From a virus: a DNA stretch of 64,000 nucleotides. Numbering within the stretch: position 1 is the stretch's first letter; the number at the start of each line of letters is the position of its first letter. Where the stretch lies: the IMG/VR virus record IMGVR_UViG_3300020159_001932, positions 1 to 64,000 of that record. One strand, given 5' to 3'. Shown here piece by piece: positions 31,968-40,854 of the stretch. The notes below the pieces were generated by a model. The model had not been told where the DNA came from, ran no database searches, and saw only the letters and a program-made list of their open reading frames with translations. Made by a program: the position numbers and the translations under genes.

Positions 31968-32606
31968 TTAACCACCAATGGCTGTTGTTCCAACTGTTCT
32001 TCCTGTTGGTACTCCAAGGCCAATTAATCCGCCGTTGATTCCTACAGTTTGTAGAGCATTGTCGTAACAGATAGATAATTCAATTCCCATGGCTTCTGTG
32101 CTCTTGGCGTAGTCTCCGCCATCATATGTTACAGATTTAATCCAGCATCCTTGTACTTCAAATGTTTCTAAAGGAATGGGTTGATAAGCACCGTTACCGC
32201 CATCTAGTATCTCAATGAACATTGTAAATTTGTAATCTAGTCCAGACGCTGCACTTGCTTGTTCAAAGAAATCAAACTGCTTCTGCATTTGCTCGCCAAC
32301 TTTGTTTGTAACAAGGTTGGTCATATCGTCACGTAGTTTTAACTTGATGTCGTCAAACTTAGGTTTACCGGCTACTTTGACAACACTATTGTAAACATGT
32401 AATGAGATTTCTTCAAAACTTGGTTTTGGACGATCTACAGTCATAACTTGTTTTGTTAATTCTGTTGCTGGTGCTCCACCAATACCAAAGTCTACTAATA
32501 TCACACGGAATCTGTATGGTAGTTTTGGCATTAACAGACCCTGGTTGCTTGCGCTTTGATCTGTATCTAATGGAACTGAAAATCTTGTTAAACTTGCGAT
32601 TGGCAT
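31968..32606 (-). CDS. 19: Tail tube protein, gp19-like
   Basis: 212 residues; T4 gp19 is 163, and the extra length is mainly the Gly-rich C-terminus. LPYRFRVILVDFGIGGAPATELTKQVMTVDRPKPSFEEISLHVYNSVVKVAGKPKFDDIKLKLRDD matches gp19: strand, then Arg-Pro-X-Phe...Asn-Ser/Lys. It is followed by a helix and QGCWIKSVTYDGGDYAKSTEAMGIELSICYD. AAGGAG lies before ATG, so it is strongly translated. Gene follows the sheath by 36 bp, as in T4 (18-19). Confidence 0.93.
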   Translation of the reverse strand: MPIASLTRFSVPLDTDQSASNQGLLMPKLPYRFRVILVDFGIGGAPATELTKQVMTVDRPKPSFEEISLHVYNSVVKVAGKPKFDDIKLKLRDDMTNLVTNKVGEQMQKQFDFFEQASAASGLDYKFTMFIEILDGGNGAYQPIPLETFEVQGCWIKSVTYDGGDYAKSTEAMGIELSICYDNALQTVGINGGLIGLGVPTGRTVGTTAIGG

Positions 32607-32641
32607 TTAATGCTCCTTATTCTTTAAATTAGCGTTCCACA

Positions 32642-35587
32642 TTATTGAGAAAGTGTGGCGATTTCGCCAGTGTTTAACAATCTTAATGGAATGTAGATAA
32701 ATTCTACAGCCTTTACTGGTTCGATAGCAATATCAATCCATAATTCACTGCGGTCAATTCTAGCCGGTGTATTATTTGAACTATCACATACAACCAAGAA
32801 ATCGTATAATGCACGTTGACTTACTAGTTCTGTTAGTAAAGAATCAACCGCTGCTTTAACTTCTGTTCTTGTTTGACTATCGTTAGGCTCAAACAAGTAT
32901 GGTTTTGCTAGTATTGCTAACTGTCTACGTAGGTATGATACCAAGCGACTTACGTTAATTCTATCTAAAGAACTTGCTGCTTGTGCTCGAGTATATTGAC
33001 CCATGTTAACTAGACCAACACCCGGTAATGTTGCGATAGGGTTAATTTTAACTCCTGCCATAACATCTCTTAGTCCTTGGTGCAGACTTGCAGTTCTGAA
33101 TATGCCTGAATTAGATTCAATATATCCTACGCTGCTTGCATTATCAATAGTACCACGACGTGTGCCTGCTGGTGCAAACCATAGATATGATTTGTTATCA
33201 CTGTTGATAATAGTACGCAACATCATATGACTTGGAGGCACAACAATTGCACTTCCTGTATTATCATTGGTGTAACCACTTGGATAGAACATTGCTAGAC
33301 TTGTACTGTAAGTTACTGCGGCTGTATCGTTGTTGTCAACAGCTAATGCGGTATTATTACCGTACTCGGACAATGCAGTTCCTGTGGCAGTAAGTCTAAA
33401 TGGGGTGTCACCAACGACTAAAGCAGTTTGCCCATTGTCGACGTTAAATTCAACCATGTTCTGAATTAATTCAGGATACCCAGGTGTTAGTACTAGGTTA
33501 AACACTAGTGTATCAGTATCGCGAATTGCTTGATTAGATGTTACTAGTTCTTTTAATCCTTTTGTTACAACACTGCGTTGTGCCATACGACCAAATTGTC
33601 CAACTTTTTCGTTGTCATTAGGGCTTAATGTTACCCAACGATCAGGGAAATAGTTAATCATTGACTCGTTGTTATATCGTTCGTTGTTAGCAGTTACATT
33701 AATATAACCTTTTACGTATCTCTTAACGTTGTTTCCACTGCGTCTTAGATTCCATAAACGTGTTCCACGAGGATATAGTTTTGGATCAGGACAATCAGGG
33801 TCAACATAATCGCTAACCATTAAGTCGGCAATATCTGACATTACTTCTGCTGTACTGGTAGTGGCCCAGCGAGCGTCTTCAAATACCCAACCGTCTGGAG
33901 TGTCGTGGTCGGTAACGTCTTGTAATACCCAACTACTGCCGTCGTAGACATATAGAGTTTTTCCATACATTTCTGGCTCAGATGTGCTTACCCAGATATC
34001 ACCATTAGCAAGTGAAGTTAATCCGTCTTGCTGTGTAGTAGGTTCGCTAGCACTAACAATTGGGCCTAGTGGGTCTGCAGAAGGAAATTGATTTCCATAG
34101 CCAATCCAGTTTGTTCCATCATTGTACATAATATCAACATCAAATTCTGTGTTGAACCAAACTTGTCCATCATCTGGGGCTGTAGTTGGCAATGTATTAT
34201 CTGCTTCGTAAACCAATGGTTTCCAATTTGATATAATCCAAGTTGAACCAACACCTTCGTACAAGTTTGCAATAGTTGGATGTAAAGAGCTCCAGTCTAA
34301 CCCTGTAGAGAATGGCTGGTTGTTAGTCTCGTCAATGAGAATTTCTCCACCAAGAGCGTGAGTGATTGTCAGTCTATTTAATGACGCACTCCACTCAGCA
34401 CTAACATGATTTAATCCTGCTGTAGAATTAATACCTGCGGCAATAAGTTGCCCTACAGGGATTGTAGTACTTGCAGTAAATGTTATACTGATCGGTGATC
34501 CCCATGCGCCAGAAGATAATGTTTCTTTTATTGTAAACGTAGAGTTTTGGTTATAAGCAGTTGCCTTTGACTGAGTTACAGATGTTGGGCTGTTTTTATA
34601 ACGTATGTGCAGTCTGTATTCTACTGTGTCATTTTCATCATAGTCGTATTCAACAAAAACTGACCCTAATGGTATAGCGCCGCCGCCTGTGCTAGAATCA
34701 AGACCAGCAATTGCGTGTTGTCTAGAAGCATACAAAGGCGCAGTCTTTTTATCCCAGTTACCTGTTGAAGCGTTATACATTCTAATATCCCAGCTAGAAC
34801 CTTTGCTAGGACTTGTTGTTTTAATCCATATACTACCTGTGCTAGCATTTAGACCAGCATTAGTATAATCTGGATAGTCATAGTGAGGAGATAATCTTAC
34901 TTTCTTGCCGCCATCAAACCCATCTGTTACTAATACCCAATCCCCGTTGGATTTTTTATAGTAAAGAGCATTTGGAATAGTATCTCCATTATCACTGGTA
35001 ACCACCATTGCATAGTCGCCGGGTTGAGCTGTGAACATCTGAGAAATAAAACTCGGTGCACCTACCCAGAATTCATCAACATTTGTATTATCGATAAGTT
35101 TTGGAGTTTTTACAGTAAATCTACCTGTGCTAGAATTCCATTCGTTAATACCAAATGTTGAACCATCTGTGTTTAACCAGTATGTTTTATCAACTGGGGT
35201 TCCTGCAGGAACCGAACCAGTGCCTGCAAGAGACGAAAGGTCTACATCAGCACGAACAACATATGCTTTAGAGCTTACTCCTAATGCACTATATGCGGCT
35301 TGAAGTCCGTATTCGTTTAGCTCGCCGCCATGTACTGGATTGCCTTCGGCATCTGTTTCAAAATACGGTGTACCAAATGTATCTGTTAGATCTCGCTGGC
35401 TGGTAATAACCCAAACTTTTCCAGCATTGGCTGCTGTTGTTCCTTGTGCTATGCCTGTACCAGCACCGTTTACTTTATCTTGTCCTGTTGCGACAAATAT
35501 CATTGGTACAGTACCTGCGCCTGCTGGAGTATAAAAACTCTCGTCGATTACTGTTACTGATACGCCTGGTGATTGTAATGTTGCCAT
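32642..35587 (-). CDS. 18: Tail sheath protein, gp18-like, with surface insertion modules
   Basis: 981 residues; T4 gp18 is 659. The N-terminus MATLQSPGVSVTVIDESFYTPAGAGTVPMIFVATGQDKVNG is the canonical sheath start (Ser-Pro-Gly-Val). The C-terminal part has GVKINPIATLPGVGLVNMGQYTRAQAASSLDRINVSRLVSYLRRQLAILAKPYLFEPND, the conserved contractile core. Long insertions between (about 120-570) contain two or three small aromatic modules of the type Gly-Asp/Gln-X-Trp...Tyr-Asp/Asn-Gly...Trp. Contracts to drive the tube into the host. Strong AAGGAG; late promoter 33 bases upstream. Confidence 0.95.
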   Translation of the reverse strand: MATLQSPGVSVTVIDESFYTPAGAGTVPMIFVATGQDKVNGAGTGIAQGTTAANAGKVWVITSQRDLTDTFGTPYFETDAEGNPVHGGELNEYGLQAAYSALGVSSKAYVVRADVDLSSLAGTGSVPAGTPVDKTYWLNTDGSTFGINEWNSSTGRFTVKTPKLIDNTNVDEFWVGAPSFISQMFTAQPGDYAMVVTSDNGDTIPNALYYKKSNGDWVLVTDGFDGGKKVRLSPHYDYPDYTNAGLNASTGSIWIKTTSPSKGSSWDIRMYNASTGNWDKKTAPLYASRQHAIAGLDSSTGGGAIPLGSVFVEYDYDENDTVEYRLHIRYKNSPTSVTQSKATAYNQNSTFTIKETLSSGAWGSPISITFTASTTIPVGQLIAAGINSTAGLNHVSAEWSASLNRLTITHALGGEILIDETNNQPFSTGLDWSSLHPTIANLYEGVGSTWIISNWKPLVYEADNTLPTTAPDDGQVWFNTEFDVDIMYNDGTNWIGYGNQFPSADPLGPIVSASEPTTQQDGLTSLANGDIWVSTSEPEMYGKTLYVYDGSSWVLQDVTDHDTPDGWVFEDARWATTSTAEVMSDIADLMVSDYVDPDCPDPKLYPRGTRLWNLRRSGNNVKRYVKGYINVTANNERYNNESMINYFPDRWVTLSPNDNEKVGQFGRMAQRSVVTKGLKELVTSNQAIRDTDTLVFNLVLTPGYPELIQNMVEFNVDNGQTALVVGDTPFRLTATGTALSEYGNNTALAVDNNDTAAVTYSTSLAMFYPSGYTNDNTGSAIVVPPSHMMLRTIINSDNKSYLWFAPAGTRRGTIDNASSVGYIESNSGIFRTASLHQGLRDVMAGVKINPIATLPGVGLVNMGQYTRAQAASSLDRINVSRLVSYLRRQLAILAKPYLFEPNDSQTRTEVKAAVDSLLTELVSQRALYDFLVVCDSSNNTPARIDRSELWIDIAIEPVKAVEFIYIPLRLLNTGEIATLSQ

Positions 35588-35619
35588 CTTAAAAACTCCT
35601 TGGTGGATTTACTTTGTTT

Positions 35620-35625
35620 TATTTA
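35620..35625 (-). promoter_or_regulatory. T4-late-like promoter box, minus strand, leadered
   Basis: TAAATA 32 bases before the sheath ATG, leaving a leader with AAGGAG. A contrast to the leaderless boxes; sheath is needed in high amount. Confidence 0.65.
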
Positions 35626-35650
35626 GCCAGTATGGTAAAAAAAACGGGGT

Positions 35651-35656
35651 TAAATA
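35651..35656 (+). promoter_or_regulatory. T4-late-like promoter box
   Basis: TAAATA 30 bases before ATG at 35687, with AGGGCGGG in the leader. Divergent from the sheath promoter 25 bp away. Confidence 0.55.
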
Positions 35657-35686
35657 CAAGGTGAAAAGGGCACAAAAAGGGCGGGT

Positions 35687-36022
35687 ATGAGAAAACTTTG
35701 TAAAAAATGTGTAGAAAGGCCAGTTGCCTTAAACTACTATAAAGAAAACAAACCTTATTATAGGTCTACATGCGATCATTGCTCTAGAGATAGACAGGAC
35801 GGAAACCCTCTTTGGGCGTTAGCAGGTTATAAGAAAAAATCTACCTGTGATAAATGCGGAGTTACATCAAAACATCCTGAAATATTCAATGTGTTTCACA
35901 TTGACGGTAATTTAACAAATTGTAGGTTTGCAAATCTTAAAACTATATGTGCTAATTGTCAACGTACATTACAGAAAGAAGGAGTTAAGTGGAAGCAAGG
36001 AGATTTGCTTCCAGATTTTTAA
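35687..36022 (+). CDS. HNH-like zinc-binding protein
   Basis: 111 residues with four Cys-X2-Cys knuckles: CKKC (residues 5-8), CDHC, CDKC and CANC. After the third is NVFHIDGNLTNCRFANLKTICANCQ, matching the HNH pattern His-X-Asp-Gly-Asn-X-X-Asn...Asn-Leu...Cys-X2-Cys. HNH proteins are often nucleases, but in T4-like phages this short Cys-rich form is also conserved with no proven cutting activity. The first Cys pair lies at the N-terminus. It converges on the dNMP kinase gene with a 4-bp overlap. Confidence 0.75.
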   Translation: MRKLCKKCVERPVALNYYKENKPYYRSTCDHCSRDRQDGNPLWALAGYKKKSTCDKCGVTSKHPEIFNVFHIDGNLTNCRFANLKTICANCQRTLQKEGVKWKQGDLLPDF

Positions 36023-36693
36023 GGCAAATCCAAGACAATCTTAACATCTTCGGTTAATTCTTGTGATGGCAGAAGATCTTTTATCTGTGCAAATAAATCA
36101 TCAATAGTCGAATCGTTGTAAACAGTATGATCAATGTTGCCACCAACCCAGGCGGTTTCGCTGGCGTGTATATTTAATTTTTCTATACGAGATTTACTAA
36201 TCAGCCAACTCATATTAGACTGTCCATCATTCATATTAACAGCATCGTTATACCATTCTGGATCAACTCCGCGTTTAATTCTAACAACTAGGCCGCCGGC
36301 ATTATGAATGGCTTTAATTTCGTTAGGAAAACGCACATCGCTGATAACAATATTATCTTTAGTTTTACGTATCTTATTTTCTAAGCTAGCAATCCAAATA
36401 TCATCATGAAACCCACTACGGCAAACTTCGGTTCCCCATAATTGTAACATTAACCGAGGAGTAAGATTGGGCATATCTAATCGGTTTGCCCACCATTCAT
36501 CAACTTGTTCTCTCCAGGCTCTTGCTTCTGCGGTGCGGCCTTCGAGTAACGTTCTATCCCAACCAAAAACATGAGATACAGCGTCTTTCAAAGTATTTGC
36601 AAATGAATCTCTACGGAAACCGTGAAAGTTAACCAAATAATCTGCGGCAGTATCTTTGCCTGAACCAATGAACCCAACAAAACCAATTATCAT
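36019..36693 (-). CDS. 1: Deoxynucleoside monophosphate kinase, gp1-like
   Basis: 224 residues. MIIGFVGFIGSGKDTAADYLV is the P-loop (Gly-X4-Gly-Lys-Asp). DSFANTLKDAVSHVFGWDRTLLEG matches the substrate region of T4 gp1. VWISLEN-like DIWIASLENKIRK, then NIVISDVRFPNEIKAIHNAGG, are conserved family blocks. It phosphorylates dNMPs, in T4 including modified dCMP. A sigma-70-like promoter is just upstream and overlaps the end of the methyltransferase gene, suggesting expression before late time. Confidence 0.9.
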   Translation of the reverse strand: MIIGFVGFIGSGKDTAADYLVNFHGFRRDSFANTLKDAVSHVFGWDRTLLEGRTAEARAWREQVDEWWANRLDMPNLTPRLMLQLWGTEVCRSGFHDDIWIASLENKIRKTKDNIVISDVRFPNEIKAIHNAGGLVVRIKRGVDPEWYNDAVNMNDGQSNMSWLISKSRIEKLNIHASETAWVGGNIDHTVYNDSTIDDLFAQIKDLLPSQELTEDVKIVLDLP

Positions 36694-36718
36694 AGTAACC
36701 TCGTAGATGATAAACTAT

Positions 36719-36747
36719 AATTTATAGTACTTGTATTAATTTGTCAA
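36719..36747 (-). promoter_or_regulatory. Sigma-70-like promoter for dNMP kinase
   Basis: On the minus strand TTGACA is perfect (36742-36747). The -10 is TAAATT at 17-bp spacing, or TATAAA at 15 bp. A 13-bp palindrome CTATAATTTATAG covers the -10 region. GAGG precedes ATG at 36693. Confidence 0.5.
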
Positions 36748-37473
36748 GATCTTTTTCTTAATATGGACAATTTTTAAATCAGGATCTGTAACATAAATTC
36801 CTTTGTCGGATTTTAAATCAGTTACAGATACCATATAAAAATTTTCAGGTCCATAAATTTCTTCTTCCATTATTGAAAACACAGTATGGTGCATAGTTAA
36901 AAATATATCTACATCCTCTGTTGTATAATTTCCTATATTTTTAAAAAACTCTCGATGTGCTTCCCAATTTTGATCTACAGTTATCCGAACTGCTAGATTT
37001 ATTAGTTCTTGTATTTGTCCTTTTGTATCTTGTTGCTTTAAGAATCCTGCAACATCTCCGGAATTTGGAGGGTTCCCTACAACCAAATCCCATTTCTCTG
37101 ATTTAGGAATTCCTGCAATTGTAGGAGTTACATATCCTGTAACTCTATCTTGATATCCTAGTTTTGTTGCATTGGTTAAACAGGTGTCAACTGCTAAATC
37201 ATAACAATCTGAGAATGTTAGTTCATTACACAAATTTCTTGTAAGAATCTCCCAGCCTATGATGCCGTGTCCACAACACCATTCAAAGCATCGGTTGTAT
37301 TGTGTTTTTCTGGCGGCGGCAATTGCTTTTAAAAAATAAGGGTATTGATCATTGCCGCCACCCTTTAAGTACCACTTATGATCTATCACATGTCCTGTTG
37401 ACAATGTTGACGAGGTAGGCTCAGTAGAATTAATACTATCAAGGATAATATTATCTTCTTTAACAGTTATCAC
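36736..37473 (-). CDS. Class I SAM methyltransferase (NPPN motif)
   Basis: 245 residues; starts with GTG two bases after the gp13 stop. RCFEWCCGHGIIGWEIL (about 62-78) is SAM motif I. LTFSDCYDLAVDTCLTNA gives the acidic residue of motif II. WDLVVGNPPNSGD holds the Asn-Pro-Pro-Asn catalytic motif seen in N6-adenine and N5-glutamine methyltransferases. Which of these is the substrate is not decided. Located between neck gp13 and dNMP kinase, an unusual place for a methyltransferase. Confidence 0.78.
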   Translation of the reverse strand: MITVKEDNIILDSINSTEPTSSTLSTGHVIDHKWYLKGGGNDQYPYFLKAIAAARKTQYNRCFEWCCGHGIIGWEILTRNLCNELTFSDCYDLAVDTCLTNATKLGYQDRVTGYVTPTIAGIPKSEKWDLVVGNPPNSGDVAGFLKQQDTKGQIQELINLAVRITVDQNWEAHREFFKNIGNYTTEDVDIFLTMHHTVFSIMEEEIYGPENFYMVSVTDLKSDKGIYVTDPDLKIVHIKKKILTN

Positions 37474-37475
37474 AA

Positions 37476-38234
37476 TTATCCAATTACAAAAGTAAGAGGT
37501 GTTCCGCCTTCTTTGTAGTTAATTAACTCTAATTCAAGTGCTTCTATTTCAGCTTTTGCTTCGCCTTTTAGTGCAGCACCGTTTAGTTGAGTGCTACCTT
37601 GTGGACTAGCAATGCTGGCAAATTTTTCACGGGCTTCACCTAACATCATTTTACAGGTTGCTAAACTATAGTCTTTTAACCATTGACCCGATTGAGGATC
37701 TTGAAGCAGATTAAAATCTGGACGATAGTTGTATAACCACAGGCAGAGTTCTTCTTCTGCTCTAGGACGTTGCATGATTGTTAATAGTTTTGTAGTTTTA
37801 TTAAACGTGAAGTTGATATCGCTACCAAACATTTTGCCTACCTGCTTTTGATAACTGGCAAAAGCATAATATGTTGCCAAGCCGCCCATGTTAGAACTTG
37901 CTAATAAGTAGGTGTTAGAATATGCTAGGTTAAACGGTTCAAATAGTGTTCCGCCTTCGCCGCCACCGGTTCTAGAACCTATACTTCTACGAAATAATTG
38001 CCTAACATTCATTACTTCCTTAGGAAGATAATACTCATTAACATCAACTTGTATAGTTAAAAATCCAAAACTTTCCTCTACGCTGTTACTACTGCGCTGG
38101 CGAAACTTGTTTAGGGCACGGTCTATAGCTGTGTTGTAATGTTTTGGGTCAAGTTCAACGTCAACCATGCCGTCACCGAGCATGTCTTTAACGTAATCTA
38201 TTACTTTTTGGCGTTCAAGGTCGTTTTCATTCAT
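37476..38234 (-). CDS. 13: Neck protein, gp13-like
   Basis: 252 residues. LERQKVIDYVKDMLGDGMVDVELDPKHYNTAIDRALNKFRQRSSNSVEESFGFLTIQVDVNEYYLP matches the gp13 start. WLKDYSLATCKMMLGEAREKFASIASPQGSTQLNGAALKGEAKAEIEALELEL is the conserved C-terminal block. With gp14 it forms the neck that closes the filled head before the tail binds. ATG is 5 bases after a minus-strand TAAATA box. gp14 is on the other strand, divergent. Confidence 0.88.
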   Translation of the reverse strand: MNENDLERQKVIDYVKDMLGDGMVDVELDPKHYNTAIDRALNKFRQRSSNSVEESFGFLTIQVDVNEYYLPKEVMNVRQLFRRSIGSRTGGGEGGTLFEPFNLAYSNTYLLASSNMGGLATYYAFASYQKQVGKMFGSDINFTFNKTTKLLTIMQRPRAEEELCLWLYNYRPDFNLLQDPQSGQWLKDYSLATCKMMLGEAREKFASIASPQGSTQLNGAALKGEAKAEIEALELELINYKEGGTPLTFVIG

Positions 38235-38239
38235 ACGGA

Positions 38240-38245
38240 TATTTA
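38240..38245 (-). promoter_or_regulatory. T4-late-like promoter box, minus strand
   Basis: TAAATA, TCCGT, ATG at 38234. Confidence 0.7.
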
Positions 38246-38247
38246 TC

Positions 38248-38255
38248 TATAAATA
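38248..38255 (+). promoter_or_regulatory. T4-late-like promoter TATAAATA
   Basis: Exact TATAAATA, 7 bases (CTAGACT), ATG at 38263. Just 2 bp from the divergent gp13 box. Confidence 0.78.
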
Positions 38256-38262
38256 CTAGACT

Positions 38263-39468
38263 ATGCCAAGACTATCTCTGTATAAACCAGAAAAAGGCCC
38301 AGATTTTAGATTCCTCGATCGAGTAATTAACGAGCAATTTCAAGTTGGCGGCACTGATATTTATGTACACAAGTACATAGGTACCGTAACTCCTGCCGAA
38401 GGAGAAAGTACTCCAACAACTCCTAATAATTCTGGGCTTAATATACCAGAGCTAGGTATACAAGACGTTCTGTTTATGGAAAACAGAGACAGAAAATATG
38501 ACCCTGATGTTTATATCATGCGTGGAATATACACCATGCAAGACTTAGACTTTAATCTAAGTCAATTTGGGTTGTTTTTAGCCAATGATAATATCATGGT
38601 TCATTTTCATCTTCGTAATACTGTTGATACACTTCAACGAAAAATTATGCCCGGCGATGTATTAGAGTTGCCGCATTTAAAAGACGAATATGCATTAGAT
38701 GATAGCCTTGTAGCATTAAAAAGATTTTATGTAGTAACTGACGTTAGCAGACCTGCAAACGGATTTAGTCAAACGTGGTATCCTCATTTGTTACGTGCAA
38801 AATGTCAGCCGTTGGTCGATACCCAAGAATTTGCTGAGATACTTAATCAAGATAGTGGAGCTGGAGACGGTAGTACCCTTAGAGATCTAATGTCTACCTA
38901 TCAAAAGAACATCGATATTAATAATCAAATTATTGAACAAGCAAATGCAGATGCTCCTCTAAGCGGGTATGACAAAGATCATTTCTTTATTATTCCTACT
39001 GTTGAATCTGGATTAGTTGATTACGCTGCGGCCAGTGATGTAACAGACGATGCAAGCATGGATACAAAAGATGCATCGTTTGTGTTGAATACTAGACACA
39101 GAGAATTATATGTTGCAATTGATAGTGGCAACGGTGTCCCACCGAATGGTGCAACATTTGCCTCTGGCATTACATTTCCTGCTAGTCCTAGCGTTGGACA
39201 ATTTCATTTGCGTACAGACTACCTACCCAATGCTTTATACAGATATGACGGAAAACGTTGGAACCTATACGAGCAAGGAGTTCGAATGACAATGAATCAG
39301 TTTGGTTCTGAAAACGTTGCCCCAGGCACTCACTTTGCTGGCGAGGCAGTAAGAATGACTCAAAAATCAAGTTTTGTAAACAATCTTACAACAGCTACTA
39401 TTAGCGGCGAAACTGTTCCAGAGCGCCAGGCATTGAGCAAAGCACTAAAACCAAAGGCGGATAATTAA
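38263..39468 (+). CDS. 14: Neck protein, gp14-like, with extra aromatic module
   Basis: 401 residues; T4 gp14 is 256. QDVLFMENRDRKYDPDVYIMRGIYTMQDLDFNLSQFGLFLANDNIMVHFHLRN and MPGDVLELPHLKDEY match the gp14 core; FYVVTDVSRPANGFSQTWYPHLLRAKC continues it. The C-terminal extension contains SPSVGQFHLRTDYLPNALYRYDGKRWNLYEQGVRM, the aromatic module also seen in sheath, gp15 and a fibre. It completes the neck with gp13. Immediately followed by gp15 (adjacent bases). Confidence 0.86.
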   Translation: MPRLSLYKPEKGPDFRFLDRVINEQFQVGGTDIYVHKYIGTVTPAEGESTPTTPNNSGLNIPELGIQDVLFMENRDRKYDPDVYIMRGIYTMQDLDFNLSQFGLFLANDNIMVHFHLRNTVDTLQRKIMPGDVLELPHLKDEYALDDSLVALKRFYVVTDVSRPANGFSQTWYPHLLRAKCQPLVDTQEFAEILNQDSGAGDGSTLRDLMSTYQKNIDINNQIIEQANADAPLSGYDKDHFFIIPTVESGLVDYAAASDVTDDASMDTKDASFVLNTRHRELYVAIDSGNGVPPNGATFASGITFPASPSVGQFHLRTDYLPNALYRYDGKRWNLYEQGVRMTMNQFGSENVAPGTHFAGEAVRMTQKSSFVNNLTTATISGETVPERQALSKALKPKADN

Positions 39469-40854
39469 ATGGATTGGTTCTATGACGGTCAGATACGTAG
39501 ATATTTGACACAATACATGCGTGTAATGAGTAACTTTAGTTACAAAGATGGCAGCGGAAGGCTTGTGCAAGTTCCTGTAATCTACGGAGATCCTAGTAGA
39601 CAAACAGCCGCAATCTTAAAGAAGAACAGCGAGAATACCATTCCTAGCGCCCCTTTCATTGCCTGCTATATTAAAAGTGTCGAGTATGAGCAATCAAGGT
39701 TACAAGATCCTACTTTTGTTAGTAAGGTGCATATACGCGAAAGAGAGTTTGATGAAGAAAGCCAACAATATCTTGAAACACAAGGTAGAGGTTATACTGT
39801 AGAACGTATTATGCCTAGTCCGTATAAATTAACATTTAGTGCAGACATATGGACTACAAATACAGATCAAAAATTACAGATATTTGAACAACTAAGTTAT
39901 TTGTTTAATCCTAGCATGGAATTACAGACTACAGATAACTATGTTGACTGGACTAGTCTAACAGTCTTGTACTTAAAAAGTACAACTTGGACAAGTAGAC
40001 AGGTGCCCCAAGGAACAAATCAAGACATTGATATTCTGAATCTAACCTTTGAAACTCCAATATGGATTACCCCTCCTGCTAAAGTTAAAAGACTTGGTAT
40101 AATTACAAAAATTATAGCAAATGCTTTTAGTAATTTAGAAGGAACCATTGTTACAGAATATGAATCGGCAGGAAGCGGCTCTGCAATTTATACAGGGTTA
40201 GGTGATCCAGTAAGCAGGACAACAGTAACTCCTGGTAACTTTGAACTTATTGTACTAAACAATGTTGCAAGCCTATTAAAAAATAATATTGCCTCTCATG
40301 CAGATGATGTTACAATGCCTAATCACACCGTGTCTTGGAGAAGTTTATTAGATTTATATCCCGGACAGTTTAGAGCAAATTTAACACAGTTGAGATTATT
40401 AAAATCCGACGGCAACGAAGTTGTTGCTTATATTAGTCTTGATCCTCTTGACGAACGCAGAATGTTGTTGAATATAGATACTGACACTGTGCCTACAAAT
40501 ACAATTATCAGCGGCAGGGGAACAATTGATGCAATAATTAATCCTGATACATTTAATCCAGGTTCTCCGTCGGCAGGCACTAGATACTTAATATTAGAAA
40601 ATATTAATAGTGATGCTGTTAATGGCCCGGCTGCATGGTTACAAGATGACGGCAGCGGGTTTACAGCTACGGCTAATGATATTATTGAGTGGAATGGAAG
40701 CCAGTGGAATATAGTATTCAATTCTACTGTTACCACTGACGTTACTTACATAACTAACATATACACAGGAATTCAATACAAATGGGACAACAATGAATGG
40801 TCTAAGAGTTTTGAAGGCATTTACGACAAAGACGCATGGAGAATAATTCTTTAA
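39469..40854 (+). CDS. 15: Tail terminator and sheath stabiliser, gp15-like, with C-terminal extension
   Basis: 461 residues; T4 gp15 is 272. MDWFYDGQIRRYLTQYMRVMSNFSYK with LVQVPVIYGDPSRQT matches the gp15 start. PSPYKLTFSADIWTTNTDQKLQIFEQLSYLFNPSM and LNLTFETPIWITPPA match the remaining core. Residues after about 215 are an extension with a helical domain and the aromatic module (GSPSAGTRYLILEN, IIEWNGSQWNIV). gp15 is a hexamer that caps the tail tube and joins neck to tail. It starts on the base after gp14 ends. Confidence 0.85.
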   Translation: MDWFYDGQIRRYLTQYMRVMSNFSYKDGSGRLVQVPVIYGDPSRQTAAILKKNSENTIPSAPFIACYIKSVEYEQSRLQDPTFVSKVHIREREFDEESQQYLETQGRGYTVERIMPSPYKLTFSADIWTTNTDQKLQIFEQLSYLFNPSMELQTTDNYVDWTSLTVLYLKSTTWTSRQVPQGTNQDIDILNLTFETPIWITPPAKVKRLGIITKIIANAFSNLEGTIVTEYESAGSGSAIYTGLGDPVSRTTVTPGNFELIVLNNVASLLKNNIASHADDVTMPNHTVSWRSLLDLYPGQFRANLTQLRLLKSDGNEVVAYISLDPLDERRMLLNIDTDTVPTNTIISGRGTIDAIINPDTFNPGSPSAGTRYLILENINSDAVNGPAAWLQDDGSGFTATANDIIEWNGSQWNIVFNSTVTTDVTYITNIYTGIQYKWDNNEWSKSFEGIYDKDAWRIIL

